From Bifidobacterium pseudocatenulatum DSM 20438 = JCM 1200 = LMG 10505 (GTDB lineage: Bacteria > Actinomycetota > Actinomycetes > Actinomycetales > Bifidobacteriaceae), in assembly GCF_001025215.1 (NCBI RefSeq), contig NZ_AP012330.1, forward strand, positions 682,001 through 746,000: 64,000 bases of DNA, written 5' to 3'. Both the position numbers and the translations under genes were made by a program. This document shows, piece after piece, positions 1 through 7,457 of the stretch; the first letter of the stretch is position 1; every line of letters begins with the position of its first letter. The notes under the pieces are model-generated. The model was not told the DNA's origin, made no database searches, and worked only from the letters and a program-made list of their open reading frames with translations.

Positions 1-1
1 G

Positions 2-250
2 GCAGGCGGATTGCGTGAAGCCGGACTTGATGTTTTCGATTCAGACGGTGGCATCTACGCTTGGGTGCACGCTCCTGAAGATCAGACGGGTGAACAATTT
101 GCCGACACGCTGCTGGAACGTGCGGCCGTCGCCGCGCTGCCGGGCACGTGTTTCGGCAAAGTAGGCAAGGATTACGTACGATTCAGCCTGCTTAAATCCG
201 AGGACCAGTTGCGTGAGGCTGTGCGCCGGGTGACTGCTGTGCTAGCGTAA
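2..250 (+). CDS. Class I/II PLP aminotransferase, C-terminal fragment (cut by window edge)
   Basis: This is the last 82 residues of a fold-type I PLP aminotransferase; the frame is open from base 2 to the TAA at 248-250. The fragment has the usual C-terminal small-domain layout: G-G-I-Y-A-W-V, then a loop A-L-P-G-T-C-F-G, then Y-V-R-F-S, whose Arg binds the substrate alpha-carboxylate in this family. The PLP lysine lies outside the window, so substrate specificity (aspartate, LL-diaminopimelate or other) cannot be assigned. A good intrinsic terminator follows about 30 bases after the stop, so the transcript ends here. Confidence 0.8.
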   Translation, partial: AGGLREAGLDVFDSDGGIYAWVHAPEDQTGEQFADTLLERAAVAALPGTCFGKVGKDYVRFSLLKSEDQLREAVRRVTAVLA

Positions 251-280
251 TTTTTCCTACGTAGCCTTTTTGCATGGATG

Positions 281-310
281 AGCGATTGCGTGCTTGCGCA
301 ATCGCTTTTC
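281..310 (+). terminator. Intrinsic terminator after the aminotransferase gene
   Basis: The perfect arms GCGATTGCG (282-290) and CGCAATCGC (297-305) enclose a 6-base loop and are followed by TTTT. Confidence 0.8.
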
Positions 311-629
311 CTATTTTCCTCCGATTGTTTGCGATCGTCTTTCGATCGGTTGTGGACGTCCCATCCTCCAATTGCCATCGAAACGTCTTTCCCTTAGGAA
401 ACCGACACACGCTCCTTATGCAGGCGACGTTTTTGCGATTGCGGTGCGGTGTCTTGCATCTCCGCCGTTTGATAGCTGCTTACAGGAAAATGTTATGGCG
501 ATTCGCGCGTTCTATAGCCAACGTTGATAAGGCGCGGCGCGCGTTGAAACGCAGGATGCGGTTTAGTGGGTACCAGCGACCGCGTGAATGGCACGCGGCA
601 ATGAACCACAACCCAAGGGGGTGCACATC
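311..629 (+). other. Gene-free leader region before the metB remnant, with one hairpin
   Basis: No credible ORF is present. Near the 3' end is a perfect 7-bp hairpin, CCGCGTG (580-586), loop AATGG, CACGCGG (592-598), followed by the AAGGGGG ribosome binding site and the metB start at 630. The hairpin-rich leader may once have regulated the methionine gene. It matches no SAM riboswitch consensus I can recognise by eye. Confidence 0.4.
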
Positions 630-1213
630 ATGACCAGATTCAACACTCAGTTTGTCCACGGACTGCCGGTCAACGATAACAACACCGGAGCCGTGAACCC
701 GCCGACTACGAAGCGCTTGATGCCGCTGTTTCCGGGCACTCCGCCAAGGGACCCGCGCATGGTTGTCCGGCGAAGGCCGTGTATTTCGAAGTTCTTACCA
801 ATCCGTTGCTGCAGGTCAACAATGTGACGAAGATTGCTGAAATCGCTCATCGCTATGGTGCGATTTCCATTGTCGACAACACATTCGTTACCCCGTATCT
901 GCAGCTGCCGCTCGACCAAGGTGCCGACATCGTCATCCATTCCGCTACCAAGTATCTGGCCGGCCATTCCGAAGTCAACGCCGGTCTTGTGGTGGTCAAG
1001 GACGACGGGTTGGGCAAACGTGTCTACTTCGCGCAGAATCGTTTGGGTGGCGTGCTTGCGCCGAACGAATGCGATTCGGTGCGTCGTGGTATTCAGACGC
1101 TCGCCCTGCGCATGGACCGCCAGCAGGAGAACGCGCGTGCGATCTCCAGCTATCTGTTGCTGCATCCGCTGGTAAAATCCGTGCATTATCCGGGATTGTC
1201 GGGGCATGAGTAT
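630..1213 (+). pseudogene. metB-like (cystathionine gamma-synthase / O-acylhomoserine sulfhydrylase) remnant with deletion and frameshift
   Basis: The start (ATG 630, RBS AAGGGGG) opens a normal PLP Cys/Met-metabolism N-terminus reading T-R-F-N-T-Q-F-V-H-G, then V-N-P-P. After about 25 residues the frame breaks. A second frame resumes around 706 (Y-E-A-L-D-A-A-V) and runs into clear MetB core sequence: F-E-V-L-T-N-P-L-L-Q, S-I-V-D-N-T-F-V-T-P-Y, and the PLP-lysine motif S-A-T-K-Y-L-A-G-H-S. Roughly 100 residues holding the cofactor-binding N-terminal part are missing, and the gene is cut again at about 1213, where it joins an ABC-transporter tail. The family is normally about 380-400 residues, so this copy cannot be functional. 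Confidence 0.85.
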
Positions 1214-1380
1214 GAGATTTGGACATTGTTCAGGAAGTTGCGGATGAGGTGACGGTAATGAAAGACGGCCATCTTGTCGAATATGGAGCTGTCGGTTCCG
1301 TGTTACGACACCCTAAAGATGCGTATACGAAGATGTTGCTTGAGGCATCGCCTAAATTTGATGAGATTAATGCCTCGTAA
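1214..1380 (+). pseudogene. C-terminal stub of an ABC transporter ATP-binding protein
   Basis: In a frame different from the metB remnant, bases 1214-1380 encode D-L-D-I-V-Q-E-V-A-D-E-V-T-V-M-K-D-G-H-L-V-E-Y-G and then L-L-E-A-S-P, ending in TAA. This is the region just after the H-loop of an oligopeptide-type (DppD/OppF-like) ATPase: the D-x-x-x-V-x-x-x-A-D stretch and the M-x-x-G-x-x-V-E-x-G tail are diagnostic. Walker A, signature and Walker B are all absent. The fusion with metB marks a deletion that removed the rest of both genes. Confidence 0.8.
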
Positions 1381-1391
1381 GGAGTGATTTT

Positions 1392-1649
1392 ATGATTGAC
1401 AATGCGGCAATTGATTTCTATGGAGCCGACTGGTGCGGCGACTGCCATCGAGCCAAGGCAGCACTAGACCGTTTCGGGGTCGCCTACAGCCTTCATGATA
1501 TCGAGCATGAGGATGGTGCTGCAGAGAAGGCCATTGCGATCAGCGGACAACAGCACATTCCCGTGATTCGGTTCGCCGATGGCTCATGGCTGGTGGAGCC
1601 TTCGGCCACGCAGTTGCAAGCCAAATGCAAGGAACTCGGCCTGATCTGA
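1392..1649 (+). CDS. Glutaredoxin-like / mycoredoxin-like small redox protein
   Basis: This 85-residue thioredoxin-fold protein has the active site W-C-G-D-C at residues 14-18 after a beta strand (I-D-F-Y-G-A-D), the cis-proline motif H-I-P-V at about 56-59 and a C-terminal G-S pair. The size matches NrdH, glutaredoxin and mycoredoxin proteins of actinobacteria. CGDC is unusual compared with the CGYC of mycoredoxin or CxxC of NrdH, so the partner reductant and target are open. It starts 11 bases after the ABC-tail stop, with RBS AAGGAG. It may have survived as the intact downstream gene of the eroded operon. Confidence 0.85.
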   Translation: MIDNAAIDFYGADWCGDCHRAKAALDRFGVAYSLHDIEHEDGAAEKAIAISGQQHIPVIRFADGSWLVEPSATQLQAKCKELGLI

Positions 1650-1904
1650 TTCAACATTGCGTATGCCATCTCACGAGTCGGACAAGGAGAATTGTCTCCT
1701 GTTCGGCTCGTAGACGTATGTGGGTCGGCTTCCGGACGGTCGATGTCCGGCTTCCGAATGGACTTTGCCCAACTCGCGGACATTGTCTGCACGTGATTGC
1801 ATTCTTTGGTAAGTTTTTGCTTGGGTTCGGCAATGGTTGCAGAACCTACGGAAAGCCGTCAATCAACAGGCTTTCGAGAGAAAACCAAAGAAGGGAGTAA
1901 TGTC
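1650..1904 (+). other. Intergenic region, no gene seen
   Basis: No supported ORF. Small hairpins are present, for example GGAGA-ATTG-TCTCC near 1686-1699 and CCGGAC/GTCCGG around 1732-1750. None has a U-tract good enough to call a terminator, and I see no convincing promoter hexamer pair for the next gene. Confidence 0.5.
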
Positions 1905-2804
1905 ATGCCGTTCCTTATTACGCTCCTTGTCATTGCACTTATCGTCGCGTTCCTGTTCCTGTCCACGTTGTTTATCGTGCCGCAGCAGCAGGCCTATATT
2001 ATTGAGCGTTTCGGCAAATTCAACAAGGTGCAGTTCGCCGGCATTCATATTCGAATCCCGTTCGTGGACCGTATCGCCATGAAAACCAACATGCGCGTCA
2101 ATCAGCTTAATGTGCAGTTGGAGACCAAGACGCTTGACAATGTGTTCGTCACGGTGGTGGCGTCCACTCAGTTCCGTGTTGACCCGAGCAATGTGGCCAC
2201 CGCATACTATGAGCTGCGTGATCCGGCTGGTCAGCTGCGTTCCTACATGGAGGATGCGCTGCGTTCCGCCATTCCTGCATTGTCTTTGGACGATGCCTTC
2301 TCCCGTAAGGACGATGTGGCTTTTGACGTACAGAAGACCGTCGGCAACGAAATGTCCCGCTTCGGTTTCACTGTGGTCAAGACGCTGATCACTGCCATCG
2401 ATCCGAGTCCGCAGGTCAAGAACGCCATGGATTCCATCAACGCTGCCCAGCGCGAGAAGGAGGCCACCCGTCAGCGCGCCGAAGCCCAGCGTATTCAGAT
2501 CGAGACCCAGGCGGCAGCCGAGGCTGAGAAGACCCGTCTTCAGGGTGAAGGCCAGGCCAACTATCGTCGTGAGATCGCCAATGGTATCGTCGACCAGATC
2601 AAGAGTCTGCAGGCAGTCGGCATGAACGTGAACGACGTGAACAATGTGGTGTTGTTCAACCAGTATCTCGACACCATGCGTAATCTCGCCTCGTCGCAGA
2701 ATGCGAAGACGGTGGTGTTGCCGGCTTCGACGCCTGGCGGTTTCAACGAGATGCGCGACCAGATCACCCAGGCCATGATGTCCGCGGACGAAGCTGCGAA
2801 ATAG
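1905..2804 (+). CDS. SPFH/Band 7 membrane-anchored protein (QmcA/paraslipin type)
   Basis: This 299-residue protein has one N-terminal membrane anchor (residues 3-23, very hydrophobic) followed by the paraslipin signature I-V-P-Q-Q-Q-A-Y-I-I-E-R-F-G-K-F at about 23-38, the SPFH beta domain to about 170, then a long A/E/K/R-rich coiled coil (about 180-235). It is expected to oligomerise at the membrane and help maintain membrane proteins or lipid domains. The start ATG 1905 is chosen because it follows RBS AAGGGAG; the longer open frame upstream has no homology. No NfeD partner gene is adjacent, although this class is often paired with one. Confidence 0.88.
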   Translation: MPFLITLLVIALIVAFLFLSTLFIVPQQQAYIIERFGKFNKVQFAGIHIRIPFVDRIAMKTNMRVNQLNVQLETKTLDNVFVTVVASTQFRVDPSNVATAYYELRDPAGQLRSYMEDALRSAIPALSLDDAFSRKDDVAFDVQKTVGNEMSRFGFTVVKTLITAIDPSPQVKNAMDSINAAQREKEATRQRAEAQRIQIETQAAAEAEKTRLQGEGQANYRREIANGIVDQIKSLQAVGMNVNDVNNVVLFNQYLDTMRNLASSQNAKTVVLPASTPGGFNEMRDQITQAMMSADEAAK

Positions 2805-2817
2805 TCGCAAAATAGCC

Positions 2818-2991
2818 GTGCCGATGCTCTGCATCGATGACAAGATGACCTTCGTATTCGTGTTGTGCGAATTCTTGCGCCAAAGTGCTTTTTCCAACAC
2901 GTCGTGCTCCCTCAATAAGCATGGCGCGCTTGCCATTCGACTGGCTTTTCCAAGCCATGAGTGTTTGATATGTCTTGCGCCTGAAGAGCAT
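2818..2991 (-). pseudogene. Truncated AAA-type ATPase (DUF4143 family), N-terminal stub
   Basis: The start at 2991 has a textbook RBS (AAGGAG, 6-base spacer). The product begins M-L-F-R-R-K-T-Y and contains an intact Walker A, L-I-E-G-A-R-R-V-G-K-S-T-L-A-Q-E-F, typical of the large single-gene ATP-binding proteins (about 400 residues) common in bifidobacteria. Homology stops after about 57 residues. The frame then continues antisense into the 3' end of the SPFH gene, so the catalytic Walker B and C-terminal domain have been deleted. Two 17-base direct repeats lie in the promoter region of this stub. Confidence 0.75.
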
Positions 2992-3018
2992 GGTGTACTC
3001 CTTGAAAATTAAGGCATT

Positions 3019-3069
3019 TACACGAAATGCAGAGTAAGGACAGCGCGTTTTATACACGAAATGCAGAGT
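3019..3069 (-). repeat. Two direct repeats (candidate operator) upstream of the truncated ATPase
   Basis: TACACGAAATGCAGAGT occurs exactly twice, at 3019-3035 and 3053-3069, a 34-base pitch. A TATAAA-like element (read on the minus strand) lies next to the distal copy. The arrangement looks like tandem binding sites for a repressor, possibly the ATPase itself or a dedicated regulator. Confidence 0.55.
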
Positions 3070-3116
3070 GTCGATACGGGGCGAGGATGTTTCGCTGACG
3101 TTCCAGAGGCATGAAG

Positions 3117-3179
3117 AATCCCTCCTTTCGAGACGGCCGCTTATATGTGACGGAGAGCGCGGCGGTGAAAGGAGGGATT
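3117..3179 (+). repeat. 13-bp perfect inverted repeat with 37-base loop
   Basis: The arms AATCCCTCCTTTC (3117-3129) and GAAAGGAGGGATT (3167-3179) are perfectly complementary, and the loop is GC-rich. TTGTTT follows, so it may act as a large terminator-like hairpin, or be a relic of a mobile element. No gene is found between 2992 and 3278. Confidence 0.5.
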
Positions 3180-3278
3180 ATTGTTTGGCGCGTTGCCGTA
3201 CCGCAACGCACGTCTATGTGATTGGCCTGTCGGCAATGACCGTGTTTTGCGCACGCATGTCATACGTTTCGGCGTATG

Positions 3279-3716
3279 TCACGCCATGCTGACAAGACCT
3301 TCCTTGGAGTTTGAATTCGGCAGTGAGCAGTTCATCGCATGTGATTCAAGCAGGTGAAGCTGTTTCTGCAGGTCCATGACTTTCTTTTCCAGCCATTTGA
3401 TGGTCATGGCTTGGGTGATCACCAGCAGATCGCGCTGCCCGGAATCGGATTTGTTTGCCAACGTCTGTGCTTCAAGCATGATTTTCGGATCGGCTTTCCA
3501 ACGGGCGATCGCGCGTTCGATGCGCTTGCCTCCCATGATTTTCGGATCAAGACCTGCGCTGGCGAAAATACTGGTAGGACCGTTGCCGCGCAGATATTGC
3601 GCCATGCAACGCACCTGAAATTCCTTCGAGTACGTGATGCGGTCCATGGAAGCTCGCTCTACCGCGGGCAGGGTGTTCAGGTAATACACCTCGGTTTGAG
3701 TAAAACGACGACGCAT
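3279..3716 (-). CDS. Transposase-type helix-turn-helix protein (orphan IS orfA-like)
   Basis: This 145-residue basic protein has the pattern R-I-T-Y-S-K-E-F-Q-V-R-C-M, then G-P-T-S-I-F-A-S-A-G-L-D-P and K-R-I-E-R-A-I-A-R-W. That is the helix-turn-helix N-terminal module seen in IS3-like element orfA products and related HTH proteins. The C-terminal third (about 95-130) is a likely coiled coil (K-K-V-M-D-L-Q-K-Q-L-H-L-L-E). Start 3716 is preferred because of its RBS (AAGGGGA); an upstream in-frame start at 3764 has none. No DDE integrase partner is present, so it is either a relic of an insertion sequence or a domesticated DNA-binding protein. Confidence 0.6.
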   Translation of the reverse strand: MRRRFTQTEVYYLNTLPAVERASMDRITYSKEFQVRCMAQYLRGNGPTSIFASAGLDPKIMGGKRIERAIARWKADPKIMLEAQTLANKSDSGQRDLLVITQAMTIKWLEKKVMDLQKQLHLLESHAMNCSLPNSNSKEGLVSMA

Positions 3717-3823
3717 GATGGTTCCCCTTGTGTGATATGCGGATGACGCTTCCGACAACGTCATCCGAATGTCTGCCTCGTTGTTTTCATTCTATTTTTG
3801 CGAGATTCGGGGATTTTGCCGTC

Positions 3824-3857
3824 TGGCACGAAACGAAGTGTTTTTGGCACGAAACGA
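3824..3857 (+). repeat. Two 13-bp direct repeats at 21-base pitch (candidate operator)
   Basis: TGGCACGAAACGA occurs at 3824-3836 and 3845-3857. A pitch of 21 bases (two helical turns) would place a DNA-binding protein twice on the same face, between the divergent HTH gene and the ABC cassette. Confidence 0.5.
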
Positions 3858-3954
3858 GAAAACCACCCTAGTTAGGGTTGCTTTAGGAGGATGTGAGACG
3901 GGGTCTGTGCTTCTCGGGGTGTTCCCCTAAGGGATGCAGGGAACTGGAAAACGG

Positions 3955-3960
3955 TATAAA
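3955..3960 (+). promoter_or_regulatory. Probable -10 element of the ABC cassette
   Basis: TATAAA lies about 54 bases before the ABC ATPase start. No good -35 is visible at the expected distance, so an activator may be needed. Confidence 0.35.
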
Positions 3961-4013
3961 CTCGGTTGTGGGACAGACGTATTGACGCCGTGTGGGGGAG
4001 GGCAACGAAGACT

Positions 4014-4748
4014 ATGACAGATCATGAAGGGCAAGAGTCGATGGCGGGGACGCGCAGGCCCATCATCGAAGTCAAGAATCTGCGTAAGGAATATCCGGTG
4101 CTCGACGAAACCGTCGTGGCGCTGGAACGCATCAATCTCACCATTCCGCAAGGGCAGATCTGCTGTATCTACGGCGAATCCGGTTCTGGCAAATCCACTC
4201 TGCTGAACCAGCTAGCAGGTATGGAAAAACCGACCAAAGGCGGCGTGCGCATCGGGGGAGTGCCCATTTCTCGGTTGAATGAACGGCAATTGGCGGAATT
4301 TCGGCAAAAACATCTTGGTTTCGTATTCCAGTCATACAACCTGCTTCCCAATCTGACTGCCGTGGAAAACGTGGCAATGCCGCTGATGTTCCAAGGCATG
4401 CCGAAAAACAAGCGTGAGGCAATCGCCAAGAAAATGCTGAAACGAGTAGGGCTCGGCAAACGCATGAACCACTACCCGACGCAAATGTCGGGCGGACAGC
4501 AACAGCGTGTCGGCATCGCGCGAGCGTTCGCAGCCAGACCGCAAGTCGTATTCGCCGACGAACCGACCGGCAACCTCGACTCCAAAACCAAAACCGACGT
4601 GATGAACATGATCTGCGCGTTCGCTCGCGACCTCGACCAAACCATCGTGCTCGTCACCCACGATGACAATATGGCGCAATATGCCGACCGTATCGTAACG
4701 CTACTTGACGGACGCATCATCGATGACCGTCTGATGAACAACGCGTGA
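4014..4748 (+). CDS. ABC transporter ATP-binding protein, MacB/LolD type
   Basis: This 244-residue single-domain ATPase has Walker A G-E-S-G-S-G-K-S-T (about residue 55), Q-loop F-V-F-Q-S-Y-N-L-L-P-N-L, signature M-S-G-G-Q-Q-Q-R-V-G-I-A-R-A, Walker B V-V-F-A-D-E-P-T-G-N-L-D and H-loop V-T-H-D. The L-P-N-L-T-A-V-E-N-V and T-G-N-L-D features place it in the lipoprotein-release/MacB group, which powers FtsX-like permeases instead of substrate channels. ATG 4014 is used; an upstream in-frame TTG (3966) exists but lacks an RBS. It is the first gene of a three-gene operon with a surface protein (4773) and a MacB-like permease (5897). Confidence 0.92.
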   Translation: MTDHEGQESMAGTRRPIIEVKNLRKEYPVLDETVVALERINLTIPQGQICCIYGESGSGKSTLLNQLAGMEKPTKGGVRIGGVPISRLNERQLAEFRQKHLGFVFQSYNLLPNLTAVENVAMPLMFQGMPKNKREAIAKKMLKRVGLGKRMNHYPTQMSGGQQQRVGIARAFAARPQVVFADEPTGNLDSKTKTDVMNMICAFARDLDQTIVLVTHDDNMAQYADRIVTLLDGRIIDDRLMNNA

Positions 4749-4772
4749 CGGCAGAGAAGAGAAGGAAATTCC

Positions 4773-5894
4773 ATGAGTAACAGCAACCATTCCGCAAAAT
4801 TCATCAACATGCTCATCGCATTGATGGCGTCCATCGCCATCGCGCTGACCTGCATTGTGCCGACGGCGCTCGCCGAAGACGGTGATGGCACTGACGACAA
4901 CAACGGCGGCTCCACCGTGCAGCCGGCCGGTCCGGTGCCGAACATCATCATCACCAACTTCACCTATGGCGACGGTTCCGTGGCGGTCGGCACGAATTTC
5001 GATCTTGGCTTCACCTTCCAGAATATGGGCAAGGTCGCGGTCGGCAATATGGTCGTGACCGTTGATGGCGGCGAGAATTTCGCCATTTCCGGCGGTACGA
5101 ACACGTTCTACTACGATTCGCTGTGGGCGGGCTATTCCCTGACCCAGACCGTGCCCATGCAGGTGCTGTCGAGTGCGAAGAACGGCGCGCAGGGCATCGA
5201 TATCAACTTCAAATACGAGTATGTCGATGGCGGCACCCGCAATTCCAACACTTCGGATATCAAGATTTCCGTACCTGTTTCGCAGCCCGACCGTTTCGAA
5301 CTGGGCGATCCCGTGCTTCCAGACGCCATCAATGCGGGCGAGGAATCCACCATTTCCATGGAATACGTGAACAAGGGCAAGGGGGATGTATCCAATGTCG
5401 AAGCGTCCATCGAGGGTGACGGCATCACCGCCACGCAAGCCACGCAGTATATCGGCAATGTGGCGTCCGGCGCTTCTGGTTCCATCGGATTCGCTTTCAC
5501 TGCGGATGCGGCCGGCGAATATGATGCCAAGCTGAAGGTGACGTACGAGGATGCCGACGGCCAGCAGCAGACCAAGGAATCGCCGGTGAAGATTACGGTG
5601 TCTGAGGCTCCGGCTCCCGCCGATCCCGGTATGGATGTTGACCCGCAGGAAAATCAAGGCATTCCGACTTGGGTGTGGATTGTCGTTGCCGTGGCTGTCG
5701 TTGCCGTGATCGCCATTGTGGTTGTGGTGGTTGTGCGTCGCCGCAAGAAGGCGAAGAAGGCTGCCGAGGATGACGATTGGGATTGGGATCCCTCCGATTC
5801 GCATGCAGGTGCTGATGATGGTGCGGCTAATACGGCTGGTGCCATTGACGCGCCGACCCAGGTGATTGATTCCGTGCCCTCCGCCAAGGAGTGA
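4773..5894 (+). CDS. Secreted, membrane-anchored CARDB/COG1361-like protein of an ABC cassette
   Basis: This 373-residue protein has a signal peptide (residues 8-34, cleavage near A-L-A-E), an acidic low-complexity stretch, two Ig-like beta-rich domains (about 48-165 and 170-265) resembling the CARDB/COG1361 fold, a Pro/Ala spacer, a strongly hydrophobic C-terminal helix (about 293-316, almost all V/A/I), then the basic stop-transfer R-R-R-K-K-A-K-K and an acidic cytoplasmic tail rich in D and W. It is a type I membrane protein facing outward. It sits between the ATPase (24-base gap) and the permease (2-base gap with shared RBS), so it probably acts as the extracytoplasmic partner of the MacB-like transporter, like the adaptor of Gram-negative systems. 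No ligand is known. Confidence 0.8.
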   Translation: MSNSNHSAKFINMLIALMASIAIALTCIVPTALAEDGDGTDDNNGGSTVQPAGPVPNIIITNFTYGDGSVAVGTNFDLGFTFQNMGKVAVGNMVVTVDGGENFAISGGTNTFYYDSLWAGYSLTQTVPMQVLSSAKNGAQGIDINFKYEYVDGGTRNSNTSDIKISVPVSQPDRFELGDPVLPDAINAGEESTISMEYVNKGKGDVSNVEASIEGDGITATQATQYIGNVASGASGSIGFAFTADAAGEYDAKLKVTYEDADGQQQTKESPVKITVSEAPAPADPGMDVDPQENQGIPTWVWIVVAVAVVAVIAIVVVVVVRRRKKAKKAAEDDDWDWDPSDSHAGADDGAANTAGAIDAPTQVIDSVPSAKE

Positions 5895-5896
5895 GC

Positions 5897-7369
5897 ATGC
5901 GATTTTCGGATATTGCACGTTCATGCACGCAGAATCTGCTGCGTCGCAAATCGCGTACGATTCTTACGGTACTTGGCGTGATCGTCGGCTGCTGTTCGAT
6001 CGTGCTCATGATTTCCATTGGCCAAGGCATCAACGAACAGAACGAGCAGATGCTCAAAAACATGGGCAACCTGAACGACATCACCGTATATGCGGACGGC
6101 GGAGGTTCACATTCCACGGCAACGTCATCCAGCGTGAGCGGTGCCGACGGCGAACAGGCGAAACTCGACGATGACGCCGTGCAGAATTTCCGCAGCATTG
6201 CCGGTGTGGCCGGAGTGCTTCCTCAGAAAACGATGTCATACAGTGTGGATGCCGCGCAAGGAGCTGGCTCCCGGTACGTGTCGCAATATGTCAACGTGGT
6301 GGGAGTCGACGCCACGCAATTGGAAGAATCCGGCTATAAATTGGCCAGCGGACGTCTTCCGATGCGTGCCGGCGAAGTGTTGGCGGGCAAATCCTTCGTG
6401 TATTCGTTCTACGACAAGTATGCGTCAGATCCGAGCAATCATCGTATAGAAGCGGGCGGTTATTACTGCGATGAGCACGGTTGCGCCCAATCCGAAGGCG
6501 AAGACCCGTTCTTCGATATGCTGAACTCCAAAATCACGTTGATTACCGGAGCCAACTATCAAAGTCCCGACGACTACCACAAGGTGGGCGGCGGATCCGT
6601 GGCGCCATCCGATTCCGGCAGTGGTGAGAGTCCCACCATTACCATGCCATACACGGTGGTGGGTGTCATTGATTCCTCCGCCAACAACTATGATGCGTTC
6701 ACTTCCGGCATTGTGATGAGCATCGACGATATGAAAACGTTGAACGCCAAAATATCGGGGGACACCAAGGCCAACACGTCGAGCAAGGTCGTTTACGATC
6801 AGGTACTGGTGCACACCCAAGACATCAAAGACGTTGCCGACGTTGAAGTGCAAATCAAGGGCGCCGGTTATCAGACTTCCTCGTTTGAGCAAACGCGTAA
6901 GGAGATCGAAAAGCAGTCGCGGGGCATCCAGTTGGCTTTGGGCGGCATCGGCGCGGTGTCGTTCTTCGTTGCCGCGATTGGTATTGCCAACACCATGATT
7001 ATGTCGGTGTCGGAACGTACGCGCGAAATCGGCATTATGAAGGCTCTTGGCTGCTATGTGCGCGATATTCGCATGATGTTCCTGTGCGAGGCTGGTGCGA
7101 TCGGCCTTGTCGGCGGTGTGATCGCTTGCTTGATTTCCGCGATTGGTTCGATAGGCATCAATATGGCGTCTTTGGGTGGATTCAGCATTGAGAATATCGG
7201 CAAAGCGATTATGGGCGGCGACGATGTGACTCGCATTTCGGTGATTCCGTGGTGGCTTTTTGTGGTGGCCATGCTGTTTTCGATCGCCGTTGGTGTGGTA
7301 GCAGGTTTCGGCCCGGCCAATAAGGCTGTGAAGATTCCCGCTTTGGATGCCATCAAGAATGATCAGTGA
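5897..7369 (+). CDS. MacB/FtsX-family ABC permease
   Basis: This 490-residue permease has one N-terminal transmembrane helix (L-T-V-L-G-V-I-V-G-C-C-S-I-V-L-M, about 20-40) followed by G-Q-G-I-N, a large extracytoplasmic MacB_PCD domain (about 45-335), then three C-terminal helices with the FtsX core (G-I-G-A-V-S-F-F-V-A-A-I-G-I-A-N-T-M) and the coupling motif E-R-T-R-E-I-G-I-M-K-A-L-G that contacts the ATPase. It ends P-A-N-K-A-V-K-I-P-A-L-D-A-I as MacB proteins do. The RBS AAGGAG lies in the last codons of the upstream gene, so translation is coupled. ATG 5897 is preferred over the overlapping GTG 5891. Confidence 0.9.
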   Translation: MRFSDIARSCTQNLLRRKSRTILTVLGVIVGCCSIVLMISIGQGINEQNEQMLKNMGNLNDITVYADGGGSHSTATSSSVSGADGEQAKLDDDAVQNFRSIAGVAGVLPQKTMSYSVDAAQGAGSRYVSQYVNVVGVDATQLEESGYKLASGRLPMRAGEVLAGKSFVYSFYDKYASDPSNHRIEAGGYYCDEHGCAQSEGEDPFFDMLNSKITLITGANYQSPDDYHKVGGGSVAPSDSGSGESPTITMPYTVVGVIDSSANNYDAFTSGIVMSIDDMKTLNAKISGDTKANTSSKVVYDQVLVHTQDIKDVADVEVQIKGAGYQTSSFEQTRKEIEKQSRGIQLALGGIGAVSFFVAAIGIANTMIMSVSERTREIGIMKALGCYVRDIRMMFLCEAGAIGLVGGVIACLISAIGSIGINMASLGGFSIENIGKAIMGGDDVTRISVIPWWLFVVAMLFSIAVGVVAGFGPANKAVKIPALDAIKNDQ

Positions 7370-7396
7370 TTGCTGATTACAGATCGCTGATTTATA

Positions 7397-7443
7397 GATT
7401 GGCGGGGAATGGTCCACAGATATACCGATCATTCCCGCCAATT
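7397..7443. terminator. Bidirectional terminator-like hairpin between convergent genes
   Basis: ATTGGCGGG (about 7398-7406) pairs with CCCGCCAAT (7434-7442), with further pairing inside (GAATG/CATTC) around one bulge. It lies between the convergent permease and DXS-like genes. Confidence 0.55.
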
Positions 7444-7457
7444 CGCTTATGTATCGA

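Noticed and set aside
251..629. SAM riboswitch before the metB remnant
   Set aside because: One hairpin and a GC-rich leader only; I could not match the SAM-I, SAM-II or SAM-IV cores.
3966..4013. TTG start extending the ABC ATPase
   Set aside because: No RBS, and the extension is not like any ATPase N-terminus.
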